Shown: piece after piece, positions 47,624 to 59,347 of the stretch
How the letters are laid out: each line of letters opens with the position of its first letter
Numbering within the stretch: position 1 is the stretch's first letter
Assembly (NCBI RefSeq): GCF_025195085.2
Contig: NZ_JANAVY020000003.1
Coordinates: 248,001-312,000, forward strand
Reading direction: 5' to 3'
Source of the DNA: Vibrio intestinalis
GTDB lineage: Bacteria; Pseudomonadota; Gammaproteobacteria; Enterobacterales; Vibrionaceae
DNA length: 64,000 bases
The notes under the pieces: model-generated
Told to the model about the DNA's origin: nothing
Seen by the model: only the letters and a program-made list of their open reading frames with translations
Database searches by the model: none
Translations under genes and position numbers: made by a program

Positions 47624-50308
47624 TTAATCAAGAGTACGTTTAACTTCAACGATTTCGAATACTTCGATTTGGTCGCCAACGCGAACATCGTTGTAGTTCT
47701 TAACGCCGATACCACATTCGTAGCCGTTCTTAACTTCTTGAACGTCATCTTTAAAGCGACGTAGTGACTCTAGTTCACCTTCGTAGATAACTACGTTGTC
47801 GCGTAGAACGCGGATTGGGTTGTTACGCTTGATAACACCTTCTGTAACCATACAACCAGCGATTGCGCCCAGTTTAGGTGACTTAAATACGTCACGAACT
47901 TCAGCAAGACCAATGATCTCTTGCTTGAATTCTGGAGCAAGCATACCGCCCATTGCTTGTTTCACTTCGTCAATCAATTGGTAAATGATTGAGTAGTAAC
48001 GTAGGTCTAGGTTTTCGTTTTCAACAGCACGGCGAGCAGATGCATCAGCACGAACGTTGAAGCCTAGGATGATAGCGTTAGATGCTGCCGCTAGAACTGC
48101 GTCAGTTTCTGTAATACCACCAACACCAGAACCTACGATGTTAACTTTAACTTCTTCAGTAGACAGTTTACGTAGAGAGTCTGCGATTGCTTCAACAGAA
48201 CCTTGTACGTCAGCTTTCAGTACTACGTTCAACTCAGCAACTTCACCAGCAGTCATGTTAGAGAACATGTTCTCTAGTTTCGCTTTCTGTTGACGTGCAA
48301 GTTTCACTTCACGGAATTTACCTTGACGGTAGTTCGCTACTTCACGAGCTTTACGCTCATCACGTACAACTGTTGCTTCGTCACCTGATGCAGGAACACC
48401 AGATAGACCTAGAATCTCTACAGGGATAGAAGGACCAGCAGTCGTTACTTCTTGGCCATTCTCATCGCGCATTGCACGTACACGGCCGTATTCTTGACCA
48501 CATAGTACGATGTCGCCCTTACGTAGCGTACCAGATTGAACTAGAACCGTTGCAACTGGACCACGACCTTTATCTAGACGAGATTCAACAACAACACCAG
48601 ATGCCATGCCTTCTTCTACAGCTGTTAGCTCTAGAACTTCAGATTGAAGAAGGATAGTTTCTAGAAGACCATCGATGTTAGTACCTTGTTTCGCAGAGAT
48701 GTGAACGAACATGTTCTCACCGCCCCACTCTTCAGGGATAACGTCGTATTGCGCCAGTTCGTTTTTAACGTTGTCTGGGTTCGCGTCTTCTTTATCGATC
48801 TTGTTCACAGCAACAATCAGAGGAACGCCTGCCGCTTTCGCGTGCTGGATAGCTTCGATTGTTTGTGGCATTACGCCATCGTCTGCTGCTACTACTAGAA
48901 CTACGATATCTGTCGCTTGAGCACCACGAGCACGCATTGCAGTAAACGCCGCGTGTCCAGGAGTATCAAGGAACGTGATCATGCCGTTCTCAGTCTCAAC
49001 GTGGTAAGCACCGATGTGCTGTGTAATACCACCAGCTTCGCCAGAAGCAACGTGAGCTTTACGGATGTAGTCAAGCGTAGAAGTTTTACCGTGGTCAACG
49101 TGACCCATGATAGTAACTACAGGCGCACGTGGTGTCGCTTCTGCATCGTTATCACGATCGCTTAGTACCGCTTCTTCTAGCTCGTTTTCTTTACGAAGAA
49201 TCGCCTTGTGACCCATTTCTTCAGCCACTAGCTGTGCTGTTTCTTGGTCAATCACTTGGTTGATAGTCGCCATAGCGCCCATCTTCATCATCACTTTGAT
49301 AACTTCTGTGCCTTTAACAGCCATCTTGTTAGCAAGCTCAGAGACAACGATAGTTTCGCCAATTACAACGTCTGCTTTCGCTACTGTTGCTGTTTTGTCG
49401 AAGCCTTGCTGCATTGAAGTTGGTTTAGCAAGCTTACCTTTGTTGCGACCTTTGCCACCACGTTGGTTACGTTGGTTGCGGTCAGGTGTTGCTGCAGCTT
49501 TTTTCTTCTTCTTACGACGTACACCAGTCTCTTCACGGCGGTCTGCCGCGTCTTCCGCTTCACGAGCGTAAGTTGATGTTGTTACGTGGTAGTCAGAGTT
49601 TTCCAACTCTTTAGTTTTCTTCTCTTCTTCGCTCCAACGAGCGGCATTTTCTTCTGCTAACTTGCGCGCTTCCTCAACTAGCTTAGCTGCTTCTTGTTCA
49701 GCTTTGCGTTGAGCTTCAGCATCTTGACGACGTTTTAGTTCGTCAGCTTCTTTCTTCGCTTGATCGTTAACTTCAGCGTTTTTTGCATTCATTTCTTTCT
49801 TAGCCTTATCAGCTTGTGCGCGTTTGGCCTTTTCTTCAGCTTGGCGTTTTGAATCCGCTTCTTGCTTCGCTTTCTCTTCGGCCTCGCGTTGTGCTTTCTC
49901 TGCAGCTTCGCGTTTTGCAAGCTCTTCAGCTTCACGCTTCGCAAGCTCTTCCGCTTCACGCTTCGCTGCTTCCTCAGCCTCACGTTGTGCGTCGTCTTCG
50001 ATAGTGCTGCGCTTCACATAAGTGCGCTTCTTGCGCACTTCTACCTGAACATCCTTACTCTTGCCGCCACCAGCGTTAACACTCAGAGTACTACGAGTCT
50101 TACGTTGCAACGTTAGACGTGTAGGCTCTGATTCACCCGACGTATCGCCGTGTTCTTTTTTAAGATGACCAAGAAGCGCTTGCTTCTCGCTATCTGTAAC
50201 TGTGTCACCGCTTGCTTTTTTCATTCCTGCATCAGCAAGTTGTTCAATTAAGCGGTCAACTGGCGTACCAATCTCTTCACTAAGAGCTTTTACTGTAAGT
50301 TGTGTCAT
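47624..50308 (-). CDS. infB: Translation initiation factor IF-2
   Basis: An 894-residue initiation GTPase that brings fMet-tRNA to the 30S. The N-terminal IF2 domain ([20 protein letters not shown]) is followed by a highly charged coiled coil (about 95-250, repeated AKREAEEL units), a basic linker, and the G domain with [17 protein letters not shown] and NKIDK. ATG 50308 is preferred to the frame start at 50350. In E. coli internal starts give shorter isoforms; the long charged region here leaves room for the same. Confidence 0.97.
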   Translation of the reverse strand: MTQLTVKALSEEIGTPVDRLIEQLADAGMKKASGDTVTDSEKQALLGHLKKEHGDTSGESEPTRLTLQRKTRSTLSVNAGGGKSKDVQVEVRKKRTYVKRSTIEDDAQREAEEAAKREAEELAKREAEELAKREAAEKAQREAEEKAKQEADSKRQAEEKAKRAQADKAKKEMNAKNAEVNDQAKKEADELKRRQDAEAQRKAEQEAAKLVEEARKLAEENAARWSEEEKKTKELENSDYHVTTSTYAREAEDAADRREETGVRRKKKKKAAATPDRNQRNQRGGKGRNKGKLAKPTSMQQGFDKTATVAKADVVIGETIVVSELANKMAVKGTEVIKVMMKMGAMATINQVIDQETAQLVAEEMGHKAILRKENELEEAVLSDRDNDAEATPRAPVVTIMGHVDHGKTSTLDYIRKAHVASGEAGGITQHIGAYHVETENGMITFLDTPGHAAFTAMRARGAQATDIVVLVVAADDGVMPQTIEAIQHAKAAGVPLIVAVNKIDKEDANPDNVKNELAQYDVIPEEWGGENMFVHISAKQGTNIDGLLETILLQSEVLELTAVEEGMASGVVVESRLDKGRGPVATVLVQSGTLRKGDIVLCGQEYGRVRAMRDENGQEVTTAGPSIPVEILGLSGVPASGDEATVVRDERKAREVANYRQGKFREVKLARQQKAKLENMFSNMTAGEVAELNVVLKADVQGSVEAIADSLRKLSTEEVKVNIVGSGVGGITETDAVLAAASNAIILGFNVRADASARRAVENENLDLRYYSIIYQLIDEVKQAMGGMLAPEFKQEIIGLAEVRDVFKSPKLGAIAGCMVTEGVIKRNNPIRVLRDNVVIYEGELESLRRFKDDVQEVKNGYECGIGVKNYNDVRVGDQIEVFEIVEVKRTLD

Positions 50309-50328
50309 TCCGCTTCCTCCTTGCTGAA

Positions 50329-51816
50329 TTATTCTTCTTCGCCGAACCAACAGATGTTACGTGCAGCCATGATAAGTTCACCGGCGCGCTCTTCTGTTAG
50401 TCCATCAATACCTTCTATGTCATCAATACCTTGGTCAGCTAGATCTTCTAGTGTAACTACACCTTTTGCTGCCAGTTTGAATGCCATTTCACGTTCTAGA
50501 CCTTCTAGGCCTAGTAAGTCTTCTGCTGGCTCTAGACCTTCGAACGACTCTTCTTGCGCTAGGGCAATTGTCGTTAGAGCGTCTTTCGCACGGCTACGAA
50601 GTTCTTCTACAAGCTCTTCGTTTAGACCATCAACTTCTAGAAGCTCAGCTACTGGTACGTAGGCTACTTCTTCTAGTGTTGAGAAACCTTCTTCAACAAG
50701 AAGCTCTGCAAAGTCTTGCTCGATATCTAGGTACTTCATAAAGTTATCTAGAGATGCTTGAGACTCTTCTGCGTGCTTCTTCTCTAGGTCTTCAACAGTC
50801 ATTACGTTTAGTTCCCAACCCGTTAGTTGAGATGCTAGACGAACGTTTTGACCGTTACGACCGATAGCTTGCGCTAGGTTATCTGCTTCTACTGCGATGT
50901 CCATTGAGTTGGTATCTTCATCAACGATGATAGATGCAACATCAGCAGGAGCCATTGCATTAATTACGAATTGCGCTGGGTTATCGTCCCAAAGAACGAT
51001 ATCAATACGCTCGCCGCCTAGCTCACCAGATACAGCTTGTACACGTGCACCACGCATACCAACACAAGCACCAACAGGGTCGATACGCTTGTCGTTAGTT
51101 TTCACTGCGATCTTCGCGCGAGAACCTGGATCACGTGCAGCACCTTTAAGCTCGATGATCTCTTCAGCGATCTCTGGCACTTCCACGCGGAATAGCTCTT
51201 TAAGCATTTCTGGCTTAGAGCGAGTCACGAACAGTTGGAAACCACGAGCTTCTGGCGCTACTTTGTAAAGTAGACCACGAACACGGTCACCTGGACGGAA
51301 GTTTTCGCGTGGTAGTTGGTCATCACGCAAGATTACTGATTCTGCGTTGTTGCCTAGGTCAAGAACGATAGTTTCGCGGTTAACTTTCTTAACTACGCCA
51401 GTAACTAGTTCGCCTTCGTTGTCGATGAACTGTTCAACGATTTGTGCACGCTCAGCTTCACGTACTTTCTGTACGATAACTTGTTTCGCTGTTTGAGTCG
51501 TAATACGGTCAAACTTCACTGATTCGATTTCGTCTTCAACGTAATCGCCCAGTTCAATGCTGTCGTCATCAAAACGAGCTGCTTCTAGAGAGATCTCTTT
51601 TGTTGGGAACTCTACTTCTTCTACTACTAACCAACGACGGAAAGTTTCGAATTCGCCCGTTTTACGGTCGATAGCTACGCGAACGTCGATTTCGATGTCG
51701 CGCTTCTTTTTAGTTGAAGTAGCTAGAGCGATTTCTAGTGCTTCAAAAATACGCTCACGAGGTACCGCTTTTTCGTTCGATACTGCCTCTGCTACCGCTA
51801 AAATTTCTTTACTCAT
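50329..51816 (-). CDS. nusA: Transcription termination/antitermination protein NusA
   Basis: A 495-residue RNA-polymerase-binding factor: N-terminal domain, S1 domain ([21 protein letters not shown]), two KH domains ([19 protein letters not shown] and the second with [14 protein letters not shown]) and two acidic C-terminal repeats (about 365-495) as in E. coli. It pauses, terminates or antiterminates transcription. Downstream of rimP by 33 nt. Confidence 0.97.
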   Translation of the reverse strand: MSKEILAVAEAVSNEKAVPRERIFEALEIALATSTKKKRDIEIDVRVAIDRKTGEFETFRRWLVVEEVEFPTKEISLEAARFDDDSIELGDYVEDEIESVKFDRITTQTAKQVIVQKVREAERAQIVEQFIDNEGELVTGVVKKVNRETIVLDLGNNAESVILRDDQLPRENFRPGDRVRGLLYKVAPEARGFQLFVTRSKPEMLKELFRVEVPEIAEEIIELKGAARDPGSRAKIAVKTNDKRIDPVGACVGMRGARVQAVSGELGGERIDIVLWDDNPAQFVINAMAPADVASIIVDEDTNSMDIAVEADNLAQAIGRNGQNVRLASQLTGWELNVMTVEDLEKKHAEESQASLDNFMKYLDIEQDFAELLVEEGFSTLEEVAYVPVAELLEVDGLNEELVEELRSRAKDALTTIALAQEESFEGLEPAEDLLGLEGLEREMAFKLAAKGVVTLEDLADQGIDDIEGIDGLTEERAGELIMAARNICWFGEEE

Positions 51817-51849
51817 TTGATATAGCCTCTAAGGTCAATGTTTAGGGAC

Positions 51850-52305
51850 CTAAAATTTAGGGATCAGGTTAGCTTTTGAAATGTTGCTTAACGCAAACTG
51901 CTCTTCATTACCTTCAACGGTAACAGTAATGGTCTCGCCATCAACAGAATGGATAGTACCTTTCCATTTACGACGGTTACCTACAGCCATTTTCAAAACC
52001 ATGCTCACCTCGTGACCAATAAATTGCTCGTAGTGTGCTGCTTTGAAAAGTGGTCTTTCTAAACCTGGAGAAGACACTTCTAGGTTGTAAGCCACAGTGA
52101 TTGGATCTTCAACGTCCATTACTGCACTCACTTGACGACTTACTTCTGCACAATCGTCAACAGTAATGCCATTCTCATGGTCAATAAAAATACGCAACGT
52201 TGAGTGTTCGCCCGCGCGAATAAATTCTAATCCAACTAACTCATAACCTGATGCCGCTACAGGAGCTTCAAGCATTTCAGTAAGTTGTCTTTCTAAACCA
52301 GTCAT
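51850..52305 (-). CDS. rimP: Ribosome maturation factor RimP
   Basis: A 151-residue 30S maturation factor. The motifs [19 protein letters not shown] (as [19 protein letters not shown] here), [19 protein letters not shown], and [12 protein letters not shown] are typical. First protein gene of the rimP-nusA-infB-rbfA-truB operon; two terminators precede it, downstream of tRNA-fMet. Confidence 0.96.
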   Translation of the reverse strand: MTGLERQLTEMLEAPVAASGYELVGLEFIRAGEHSTLRIFIDHENGITVDDCAEVSRQVSAVMDVEDPITVAYNLEVSSPGLERPLFKAAHYEQFIGHEVSMVLKMAVGNRRKWKGTIHSVDGETITVTVEGNEEQFALSNISKANLIPKF

Positions 52306-52324
52306 TTAAACCACTCCAGAAACA

Positions 52325-52346
52325 AAAAAAGGGCTCAGAGCCCATT
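52325..52346 (-). terminator. Terminator-like hairpin in rimP leader
   Basis: Minus-strand GGGCT-CTG-AGCCC followed by seven T, 15 nt before the rimP start. It is probably an attenuator read through under NusA control. Confidence 0.75.
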
Positions 52347-52397
52347 TTAAATTCCAAGCATTTACCCAAATTCTTCCGATGGAAAAATTTAGATAAT

Positions 52398-52425
52398 AAA
52401 AAACCCCGATAAGTCGGGGTTTTTT
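52398..52425 (-). terminator. Terminator downstream of tRNA-fMet
   Basis: Minus-strand ACCCCGA-CTTA-TCGGGGT followed by six T. It lies between metY and rimP, in tandem with the hairpin at 52325. Confidence 0.9.
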
Positions 52426-52535
52426 ATTGCTGGACCCTGATACGTTAAACAGAATCTGCTTAACTCGCAAAGCGTAGTATTGATTGCCTTGCGCAAACTT
52501 GTCCTTTTCCATTCTTTAAACATAAAGAAAGGTAT

Positions 52536-52612
<77 letters not shown>

Positions 52613-52668
52613 TCCGACTTGCTGAGCATTATACGCTCAAACATGCTTTTTACAAGTTTGTAAATCAA

Positions 52669-52752
52669 TGGTGCCGAGAGAGGGACTCGAACCCTCACAC
52701 CAAAGGCACCAGCACCTCATGCTGGCGTGTCTACCAATTTCACCATCTCGGC
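52669..52752 (-). tRNA. leuU: tRNA-Leu (GAG)
   Basis: An 84-nt class II tRNA including CCA; acceptor GCCGAGA / TCTCGGC, D arm GGTAGACAC, anticodon loop ATGAGGT (GAG) and a variable arm. Leu-GAG tRNA between secG and the rimP operon is the E. coli leuU position. Confidence 0.96.
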
Positions 52753-52786
52753 AGCTAAATCTTTTTCTTAGCTAAGAATGATTAGC

Positions 52787-53125
52787 TTATTGCGGGATTT
52801 CTTCGCTCACTGGAGCTGGAACATCACTCGCTACATCATCAGCTACTTGCTCAACAACTTGACCAGCTGTAGGGTCAATCCACTGAGATTCAGGTTTGTG
52901 CGTTGACATATTACCAAGCACTAAGCTGACGATGAAAAATACTGTTGCAAAAATTGCAGTCATTCGGGTTAGGAAATTACCTGAGCCGCTTGCGCCAAAC
53001 ACTGTGTTTGATGCGCCAGCACCGAATGAGGCTCCCATATCTGCGCCTTTACCTTGTTGAATCAACACTAGGCCGATTACACCAATCGCTGCCAACAGGT
53101 AAATCACAAGTAGAACTTCAAACAT
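52787..53125 (-). CDS. secG: Protein translocase subunit SecG
   Basis: A 112-residue inner-membrane subunit of SecYEG with two transmembrane helices (LLVIYLLAAIGVIGLVLIQ and TAIFATVFFIVSLVLGN) joined by a Gly/Ala-rich loop GADMGASFGAGASNTVFGASGSG in part. It has the usual length. leuU follows 35 nt downstream, so mRNA and tRNA may be cotranscribed. Confidence 0.95.
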   Translation of the reverse strand: MFEVLLVIYLLAAIGVIGLVLIQQGKGADMGASFGAGASNTVFGASGSGNFLTRMTAIFATVFFIVSLVLGNMSTHKPESQWIDPTAGQVVEQVADDVASDVPAPVSEEIPQ

Positions 53126-53353
53126 TATTTGTCCACCTATGTTCCAAATTGTTAGGCCAGCGCCGCTCCTTTATTTACTTAGTAAGTAATTTTTCAGAAC
53201 AAGGCTAGCGACCTCCTTTATGAAGGCCGAGCAATACTAGCGAAACCGTTCAACTCTGACAAGCGAAAAATAACAAAAAAGACTAACTTGAGAATCAATC
53301 GCTCAAAAAAGGGGCAAAAGACCAATTTCAGCTATACCCTTATCCAATAAAGA

Positions 53354-53381
53354 AAAAGAGAGGCCTTATGACCTCTCTTTA
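53354..53381 (-). terminator. Terminator after glmM
   Basis: Minus-strand AAAGAGAGG-TCATAAGG-CCTCTCTTTTTC, 29 nt past the glmM stop. Confidence 0.82.
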
Positions 53382-53409
53382 TCAGCTTGATTCTCAATAA
53401 TTATACGAA

Positions 53410-54750
53410 TTAAAAACTCGCTTTTACTGCATCGGCAATTTTGAGCGCCGAGCTTTGAACTAGCTCAGCGTCTTCACCTTCAACCATCACACGAATCAAA
53501 GGCTCTGTGCCTGATTTACGCAGTAACACTCGGCCTTTGTCACCCAATTCTGCTTCAACGGCAGAAACTGAATCTTTCACCGCTTGCGCTTCTAGTGGGT
53601 TTGAATCGCCACTAAAACGGACGTTTTCCAATACTTGCGGGTAAAGTGTCATGCCTTGAGATAGCTCATTCAATGACATTTCGCTACCAACTACTGAAGC
53701 CAGTACCTGTAGCGCAGCAACAATCGCATCACCTGTGGTTACTTTGTCTAGCAGAATCACGTGGCCTGAGTTTTCAGCGCCGATCTTCCAACCTTTTTCT
53801 AGCAGTCTTTCCATCACGTAGCGATCGCCTACCGCTGCGCGAACAAATGGAATACCCAATTGCTTTAGGCCGTTTTCCATACCTAGGTTAGTCATTAGCG
53901 TACCAACCACACCACCTTTTAGCTCGCCGCGGCGAAGTGCATCACGAGCGATGATGTAAGCGATTTGGTCGCCATCGACCTTATTACCTAGGTGGTCAAC
54001 CATGATGATACGGTCACCGTCACCATCAAACGCCAAACCAAGCGCAGCACCCTCTTTAACCACACGCTTTTGTAGCGCGCGTACATCTGTCGCACCCACT
54101 TCTGCGTTGATATTAGTACCATTAGGCTCAACACCCATTGAAATCACATCTGCACCTAACTCTTTAAATACGTTTGGCGCAATGTGGTAAGTCGCGCCGT
54201 GGGCACAATCTACAACAATTTTCAGCGACGCTAAGCTTAACTCAGATGGGAATGTGCTCTTACAAAATTCAATGTAACGACCAGCAGCATCGTTTAGGCG
54301 GCTTGCTTTACCAAGCTCGGCAGATTCAACACATTCAATTTCTTTATCCAGCTCTGCTTCAATCGCTAGCTCGATGTCATCTGGCAGTTTTGTCCCTTCC
54401 GAAGAGAAGAACTTAATACCGTTATCGTAATATGGGTTGTGAGATGCTGAGATAACAATCCCCGCTTCCGCGCGAAATGTTTGAGTTAGGTAAGCAACCG
54501 CCGGAGTTGGCATTGGGCCAGTAAAGGTCGCTTTAAGGCCAGCAGCAGCCAGACCCGCTTCTAAAGCAGACTCCAACATGTAACCAGAAATACGCGTATC
54601 TTTACCGATGATAACTTTCTTGGTGCCTTGTTTCGCAAGCACTCGACCAGCAGCCCAGCCAAGTTTTAATACAAAATCAGGCGTAATAGGGTACTGCCCA
54701 ACTTTGCCTCGAACACCGTCAGTGCCGAAATAACGTCTTTTATCAGACAT
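53410..54750 (-). CDS. glmM: Phosphoglucosamine mutase
   Basis: A 446-residue enzyme that converts glucosamine-6-P to glucosamine-1-P for peptidoglycan and LPS. The N-terminus [13 protein letters not shown], active phosphoserine loop [12 protein letters not shown] (Ser about 103), metal loop DGDGDR and C-terminal [12 protein letters not shown] are all intact. Downstream of folP by 23 nt, as in E. coli. Confidence 0.97.
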   Translation of the reverse strand: MSDKRRYFGTDGVRGKVGQYPITPDFVLKLGWAAGRVLAKQGTKKVIIGKDTRISGYMLESALEAGLAAAGLKATFTGPMPTPAVAYLTQTFRAEAGIVISASHNPYYDNGIKFFSSEGTKLPDDIELAIEAELDKEIECVESAELGKASRLNDAAGRYIEFCKSTFPSELSLASLKIVVDCAHGATYHIAPNVFKELGADVISMGVEPNGTNINAEVGATDVRALQKRVVKEGAALGLAFDGDGDRIIMVDHLGNKVDGDQIAYIIARDALRRGELKGGVVGTLMTNLGMENGLKQLGIPFVRAAVGDRYVMERLLEKGWKIGAENSGHVILLDKVTTGDAIVAALQVLASVVGSEMSLNELSQGMTLYPQVLENVRFSGDSNPLEAQAVKDSVSAVEAELGDKGRVLLRKSGTEPLIRVMVEGEDAELVQSSALKIADAVKASF

Positions 54751-54773
54751 GATGTTTCCTTTTTATTTTAAAT

Positions 54774-55607
54774 TCATCGATTACTCAATGTCGCCGTCAC
54801 CACTTTGACTGCATCGAGGGTCTCCTCGAAGTCATGGACACGAATAATCTGAGCGCCTTTTAGTGCCGCAATAGTAGCGCAACTTACGCTTGCCGCAACA
54901 CATTCTGCCGGCGTTTTATCCAACAATTTAAATAACATCGACTTACGTGACATCCCCGCAAGTACTGGTAGATTGAATTGGTGAAACTGTTCTAGGTTCG
55001 CTAGCATGTGATAATTATGGTCTAGCGTTTTACCAAAGCCAAAGCCAGGGTCTAAAATCAGCTGTTCACGTTTGATACCTACAGCTTCACAAGCTTCAAT
55101 CCGTTCTTGTAAGAACTCGCCTACTTCGACCATTAAATCATCATAGTGAGGATTAGCCTGCATAGTGCGAGGTTGACCTTGCATATGCATCAGGCAAATA
55201 GGCAACCCTGCTTGAGCTGCGACATCAAGCGCACCGGGTTCTTGAAGTGAGCGCACATCATTGATGATATCTGCACCTGCTTCTGCCGCTTGGCGCATCA
55301 CTTCCGCTTTACTGGTATCAACGGAAATCCACACGTCGTGCTTGGTTCGAATCGCCTTAATCACAGGAATAACCCGTTGTAGCTCTTCCTCTAGTTCAAC
55401 ATCCGGCGCACCCGGTCGAGTTGATTCACCGCCAATGTCAATGATCGTCACACCCGCTTCAATCATCTTGTCTGCTTGGTGCAATGCATTTTCAAGCGTG
55501 TTGAATCGACCACCATCAGAAAAGGAGTCTGGTGTAACGTTTAAAATACCCATCACTTGAGGGGTCGATAAATCGAGGGTTTTATTGTTTGCAGTAATCT
55601 TCATCAT
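54774..55607 (-). CDS. folP: Dihydropteroate synthase
   Basis: A 277-residue enzyme of folate synthesis and the sulfonamide target. MGILNVTPDSFSDGG, GGESTRPGA and DPGFGFGKT are intact. It follows ftsH and precedes glmM, the E. coli order; a hairpin lies between ftsH and folP. Confidence 0.96.
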   Translation of the reverse strand: MMKITANNKTLDLSTPQVMGILNVTPDSFSDGGRFNTLENALHQADKMIEAGVTIIDIGGESTRPGAPDVELEEELQRVIPVIKAIRTKHDVWISVDTSKAEVMRQAAEAGADIINDVRSLQEPGALDVAAQAGLPICLMHMQGQPRTMQANPHYDDLMVEVGEFLQERIEACEAVGIKREQLILDPGFGFGKTLDHNYHMLANLEQFHQFNLPVLAGMSRKSMLFKLLDKTPAECVAASVSCATIAALKGAQIIRVHDFEETLDAVKVVTATLSNR

Positions 55608-55614
55608 AAATGCA

Positions 55615-55639
55615 AAAACCCCGAGTTGCCCCGGGGTTT
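55615..55639 (-). terminator. Terminator after ftsH
   Basis: Minus-strand AAACCCCGG-GGCAAC-TCGGGGTTTTTG, just before the folP start; probably partial so that folP is still transcribed. Confidence 0.8.
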
Positions 55640-55655
55640 AATCTATTCAACTTTA

Positions 55656-57620
55656 TTACTCTGAATCTTTCTTTTCAGACTCTGGAGTATCAGTCTTATC
55701 TTGTGCTTCAGCAGTTTCTGGTTGAGTTTCTGCTGGCTCTTGCGCTGCTGGTTTTTCTTCCGCTTTCACTTCTTCAGTTTTCGCTTCAGTCTGAGGAATT
55801 TCACCCCAACCAGCTGGCTCACGAATGACTTCTTTACGTTGCATTAGGTCTTCAATTTGACCTGCATCGATAGTCTCGTACTTCATCAGCGCATCTTTCA
55901 TTGCGTGCATGATATCCATGTTGTCTTGGATAAGTTTTAGTGCACGGTCATAGTTGCGGTCGATAATGGCACGGATTTCAGAGTCAATCAGCTTAGCTGT
56001 ATCATCAGACACGTGTTTAGTCTGCGTTACGCTACGGCCTAGGAATACTTCACCTTCTTCCTCTGCGTACAGAAGAGGACCAAGTTTTTCAGAGTAACCC
56101 CATTGCGTCACCATGTTACGCGCTAGGTTTGTCGCTACTTTAATATCGTTTGACGCACCCGTTGATACTTTATCAGCACCGTAGATCAGGTCTTCAGCGA
56201 TACGACCACCGTAAAGTGTCGCAATCTTACTCTCAAGGAACTGACGGCTGTAGCTGATTGCATCTTGCTCTGGCAAGAAGAACGTCACACCTAATGCACG
56301 GCCACGAGGAATAATCGTTACCTTGTGTACAGGATCGTGCTCAGGAGATAAGTAACCTACAATTGCGTGACCCGCTTCGTGGTATGCCGTCGACTCTTTG
56401 ATCTCTTCCGACATCACCATCGACTTACGCTCAGCACCCATGTTGATCTTGTCTTTCGCTTGTTCAAACTCGACCATAGATACGTTGCGCTTGTTGCCAC
56501 GAGCTGCAAATAGCGCCGCTTCGTTAACAAGGTTAGCAAGGTCTGCACCTGAGTAACCCGGTGTACCACGCGCTAGAAGTGAAGGCTCAACGTCTGCTGC
56601 TAGTGGTACTTTACGCATGTGAACTTTCAAGATTTGCTCACGACCACGAACATCAGGTAGACCAACCACAACTTGACGGTCAAAACGGCCTGGACGAAGT
56701 AGTGCAGGGTCTAATACGTCTGGACGGTTAGTTGCAGCGATAACGATAATACCTTCATTACCTTCGAAACCATCCATCTCAACGAGCATTTGGTTCAGTG
56801 TTTGCTCACGTTCATCGTGACCACCACCAACACCAGCGCCACGCTGACGACCAACCGCATCGATCTCATCGATGAAGATGATACAAGGTGCCGCTTTCTT
56901 CGCTTGTTCGAACATGTCACGTACACGAGATGCACCAACACCAACAAACATTTCAACGAAATCAGAACCTGAGATAGTAAAGAACGGTACTTTCGCTTCA
57001 CCTGCAATTGCTTTTGCAAGTAGCGTTTTACCGGTACCCGGAGGACCTACCATCAAAACACCCGTTGGAATCTTACCACCCAGCTTTTGGAAGCGGCTTG
57101 GGTCACGTAAGAAATCAACCAGTTCTTTAACGTCTTCTTTCGCTTCGTCACAACCTGCAACGTCAGCGAATGTTGTCTTGATTTGCTCCTCGCTCATCAT
57201 ACGAGCTTTGCTCTTACCGAAAGACATCGCGCCTTTACCGCCGCCGCCTTGCATTTGACGCATGAAGAAAATCCATACACCAATCAGTAAGATCATCGGG
57301 AACCAAGAGATGAAAATAGTACTTAGAAGGCTTGGCTCTTCTGGTGGGGTACCTTTTACAATCACATTCAATTTGATTAGATCATCAAGAAGTTTTTGAT
57401 CGTAAATAGGCATGTAAGTTACAAACTTACCACCACTACGAGGAACGAAAGTAATTTCGCTATCTTTAAAGGTCGCTTCCTCAATCTTGCCTTGGCCAAC
57501 GTCCTGTACGAATGTGGTGTAATCAACCATTCTGCCGTTGTTTTCACCAGGCCCGAAGCTCTGGAAAACCGACATCAATACTACAGCGATTACTAGCCAC
57601 AGAATTAAATTTTTTGCCAT
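55656..57620 (-). CDS. ftsH: ATP-dependent zinc metalloprotease FtsH
   Basis: A 654-residue membrane-anchored AAA+ protease that degrades SecY, LpxC and other proteins. N-terminal and second transmembrane helices (about 5-25 and 97-117), Walker A GPPGTGKT, Walker [15 protein letters not shown], and zinc motif HEAGH are present. ATG 57620 ([16 protein letters not shown]) chosen. The C-terminal tail is Glu/Gln/Pro/Lys-rich and longer than in E. coli. Confidence 0.97.
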   Translation of the reverse strand: MAKNLILWLVIAVVLMSVFQSFGPGENNGRMVDYTTFVQDVGQGKIEEATFKDSEITFVPRSGGKFVTYMPIYDQKLLDDLIKLNVIVKGTPPEEPSLLSTIFISWFPMILLIGVWIFFMRQMQGGGGKGAMSFGKSKARMMSEEQIKTTFADVAGCDEAKEDVKELVDFLRDPSRFQKLGGKIPTGVLMVGPPGTGKTLLAKAIAGEAKVPFFTISGSDFVEMFVGVGASRVRDMFEQAKKAAPCIIFIDEIDAVGRQRGAGVGGGHDEREQTLNQMLVEMDGFEGNEGIIVIAATNRPDVLDPALLRPGRFDRQVVVGLPDVRGREQILKVHMRKVPLAADVEPSLLARGTPGYSGADLANLVNEAALFAARGNKRNVSMVEFEQAKDKINMGAERKSMVMSEEIKESTAYHEAGHAIVGYLSPEHDPVHKVTIIPRGRALGVTFFLPEQDAISYSRQFLESKIATLYGGRIAEDLIYGADKVSTGASNDIKVATNLARNMVTQWGYSEKLGPLLYAEEEGEVFLGRSVTQTKHVSDDTAKLIDSEIRAIIDRNYDRALKLIQDNMDIMHAMKDALMKYETIDAGQIEDLMQRKEVIREPAGWGEIPQTEAKTEEVKAEEKPAAQEPAETQPETAEAQDKTDTPESEKKDSE

Positions 57621-57727
57621 GTCACTCAAGGTGTCAGCCTCTCGATAACTAATTGTAATTAAAGGTAGGGTACTACAGTTTGAAAACTGTAGCTATAGTG
57701 TTAACTGCTGCTCAAACAAGCAAATAG

Positions 57728-58357
57728 TTAACCTTTGTAACCAGTGGCTACGATATATACTTCGCGAGAACGAGCTCTTGAAGAATCTGGTTTGCGAATC
57801 TTCACAACTTTGAACATATCGCGAACATCTTTCACGTATTGGTCGAATCCTTCACCTTGGAAGACTTTCACCACAAAGCTACCATTAGGTGCTAGAACTT
57901 GTCGACACATATCTAATGCTAGTTCAACAAGATACATTGCACGAGGTTGATCGACAGATAAATTTCCTGCCATGTTCGGAGCCATGTCCGACATCACAAT
58001 ATCAACCATGTCTGGTTGTATACGATCAAGTAGCGCTTCTAGTACAGAATCTTCGCGAAAATCGCCTTGTAAGAAGGCAACGCCAGCAATGGAATCCATT
58101 GGTAAAATGTCACATGCGATTACTTGGCCTTCATCACCAACAATCTTAGCCGCATATTGAGACCAACCACCCGGAGCTGCACCAAGGTCGACCACAGTCA
58201 TGCCTGGCTTTAGTAATTTGTCTTTTTCTTGAATCTCTTCGATCTTAAAGATCGCACGCGAACGGTAGCCTTTCTTCTTAGCTTCGTTCACGTATCTGTC
58301 ATCAAAATGTTCTTTCAACCAGCGGCCAGAGCTCGCTGAATGTTTTTGTTTACTCAT
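57728..58357 (-). CDS. rlmE: 23S rRNA (uridine2552-2'-O)-methyltransferase
   Basis: A 209-residue SAM methyltransferase (FtsJ/RrmJ) of the heat-shock regulon, acting on U2552 of 23S rRNA in the 50[18 protein letters not shown] motif, [10 protein letters not shown] and the K-D-K-E tetrad residues are present. Next to ftsH as in E. coli; 107 nt apart. Confidence 0.96.
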   Translation of the reverse strand: MSKQKHSASSGRWLKEHFDDRYVNEAKKKGYRSRAIFKIEEIQEKDKLLKPGMTVVDLGAAPGGWSQYAAKIVGDEGQVIACDILPMDSIAGVAFLQGDFREDSVLEALLDRIQPDMVDIVMSDMAPNMAGNLSVDQPRAMYLVELALDMCRQVLAPNGSFVVKVFQGEGFDQYVKDVRDMFKVVKIRKPDSSRARSREVYIVATGYKG

Positions 58358-58511
58358 CTGATTCCTAATAAATAGAGAGACGCCATGCTCTATATCTTGC
58401 TCATTGTATTTAACAACAAGTGGGCTTTGACCAATAAATTATAGTCTTCAAGCATAGATGGCGTTAAAATGACGTTTTTCAACCCTAATATTAAATAAAA
58501 TTGGCCGCGTA

Positions 58512-58808
58512 ATGAACCTAAGCACTAAACAAAAGCAGCATCTTAAAGGCCTAGCGCACAGTCTAAAACCTGTCGTGCTTATGGGCGCAAACGGACTTAC
58601 TGAAGCTGTTCTAGCGGAAATTGAAATCGCTCTAAACCACCACGAACTGATCAAAGTGAAAATCGCTTCTGAAGATCGCGAAACGAAAAACCTAATCGTT
58701 GATGCAATCATTCGTGAAACTGGCGCTGAAAAAGTACAAGTTATCGGTAAAACGTTAGTACTTTTCCGCCAAACTGAAGAGCGTAAAATCGAGATTCCAC
58801 GTAAATAA
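58512..58808 (+). CDS. yhbY: RNA-binding protein YhbY (CRM domain)
   Basis: A 98-residue single-CRM-domain protein that associates with pre-50S ribosomal particles. MNLSTKQKQHLKGLAHSLKP and LMGANGLTEAVLAEIEIALNHHELIKVKI contain the CRM GxxG loop (GANG). Divergent from rlmE, and convergent with greA. Confidence 0.94.
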   Translation: MNLSTKQKQHLKGLAHSLKPVVLMGANGLTEAVLAEIEIALNHHELIKVKIASEDRETKNLIVDAIIRETGAEKVQVIGKTLVLFRQTEERKIEIPRK

Positions 58809-58826
58809 TAGCGTTTACGGAACAAG

Positions 58827-58853
58827 AAAAAGGTCGCCTAGGGCGACCTTTTT
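58827..58853. terminator. Bidirectional terminator between yhbY and greA
   Basis: AAAAAGGTCGCC-TA-GGGCGACCTTTTTG, symmetric A/T runs. Confidence 0.93.
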
Positions 58854-58870
58854 GATTTCTGAGCACTCGC

Positions 58871-59347
58871 TTAGATATATTCTACGCGGTCAATCTCGAA
58901 ATCTTTATCACCACCTGGAGTGGTAATCACAACTTCGTCACCTTCCATCTTACCGATCAGGCCACGAGCAATTGGTGAGCTTACTGAAATGCGACCTGTC
59001 TTGATGTCTGCCTCATCGTCACCCACGATTTGGTAAGTCTTCTCTTCATCAGTATCCACATCAATCAATGTCACTGTTGAACCGAAAATAATCTTACCTG
59101 TGTTATCCATTTTTGTTACGTCGATAACTTGAGCAACAGATAACTTGTATTCGATATCACGAATCTGAGCTTCACAGATACCTTGCTCTTCACGAGCTGC
59201 GTGGTATTCCGCGTTCTCTTTTAAATCACCTAACTCGCGCGCTTCAGCAATCGCTTCAGAGATCTGCGGGCGAAGTTTAAGTAGTCGATCTAATTCTACA
59301 CGTAGCTGTTGTTCGCCACGTAATGTCATTGGAACTTTTTCCATCAT
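58871..59347 (-). CDS. greA: Transcript cleavage factor GreA
   Basis: A 158-residue factor that rescues backtracked RNA polymerase by inducing transcript cleavage. N-terminal coiled coil with the acidic tip [20 protein letters not shown], and the FKBP-like C-terminus. Start may be ATG 59347 or the second ATG at 59344. Alone on the minus strand, divergent from ompU. Confidence 0.96.
   Translation of the reverse strand: MMEKVPMTLRGEQQLRVELDRLLKLRPQISEAIAEARELGDLKENAEYHAAREEQGICEAQIRDIEYKLSVAQVIDVTKMDNTGKIIFGSTVTLIDVDTDEEKTYQIVGDDEADIKTGRISVSSPIARGLIGKMEGDEVVITTPGGDKDFEIDRVEYI

Noticed and set aside
49780..50010. Short-period repeat in infB as a possible mobile or CRISPR-like array
   Set aside because: The period arises from AKREAEEL heptad-like peptide repeats in the coiled coil, typical for IF-2.
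49381..50116. Several long frames on both strands in the infB coiled-coil region
   Set aside because: They are produced by the repetitive AAG/GAA-rich codons of the IF-2 coiled coil; no SD and no family similarity.
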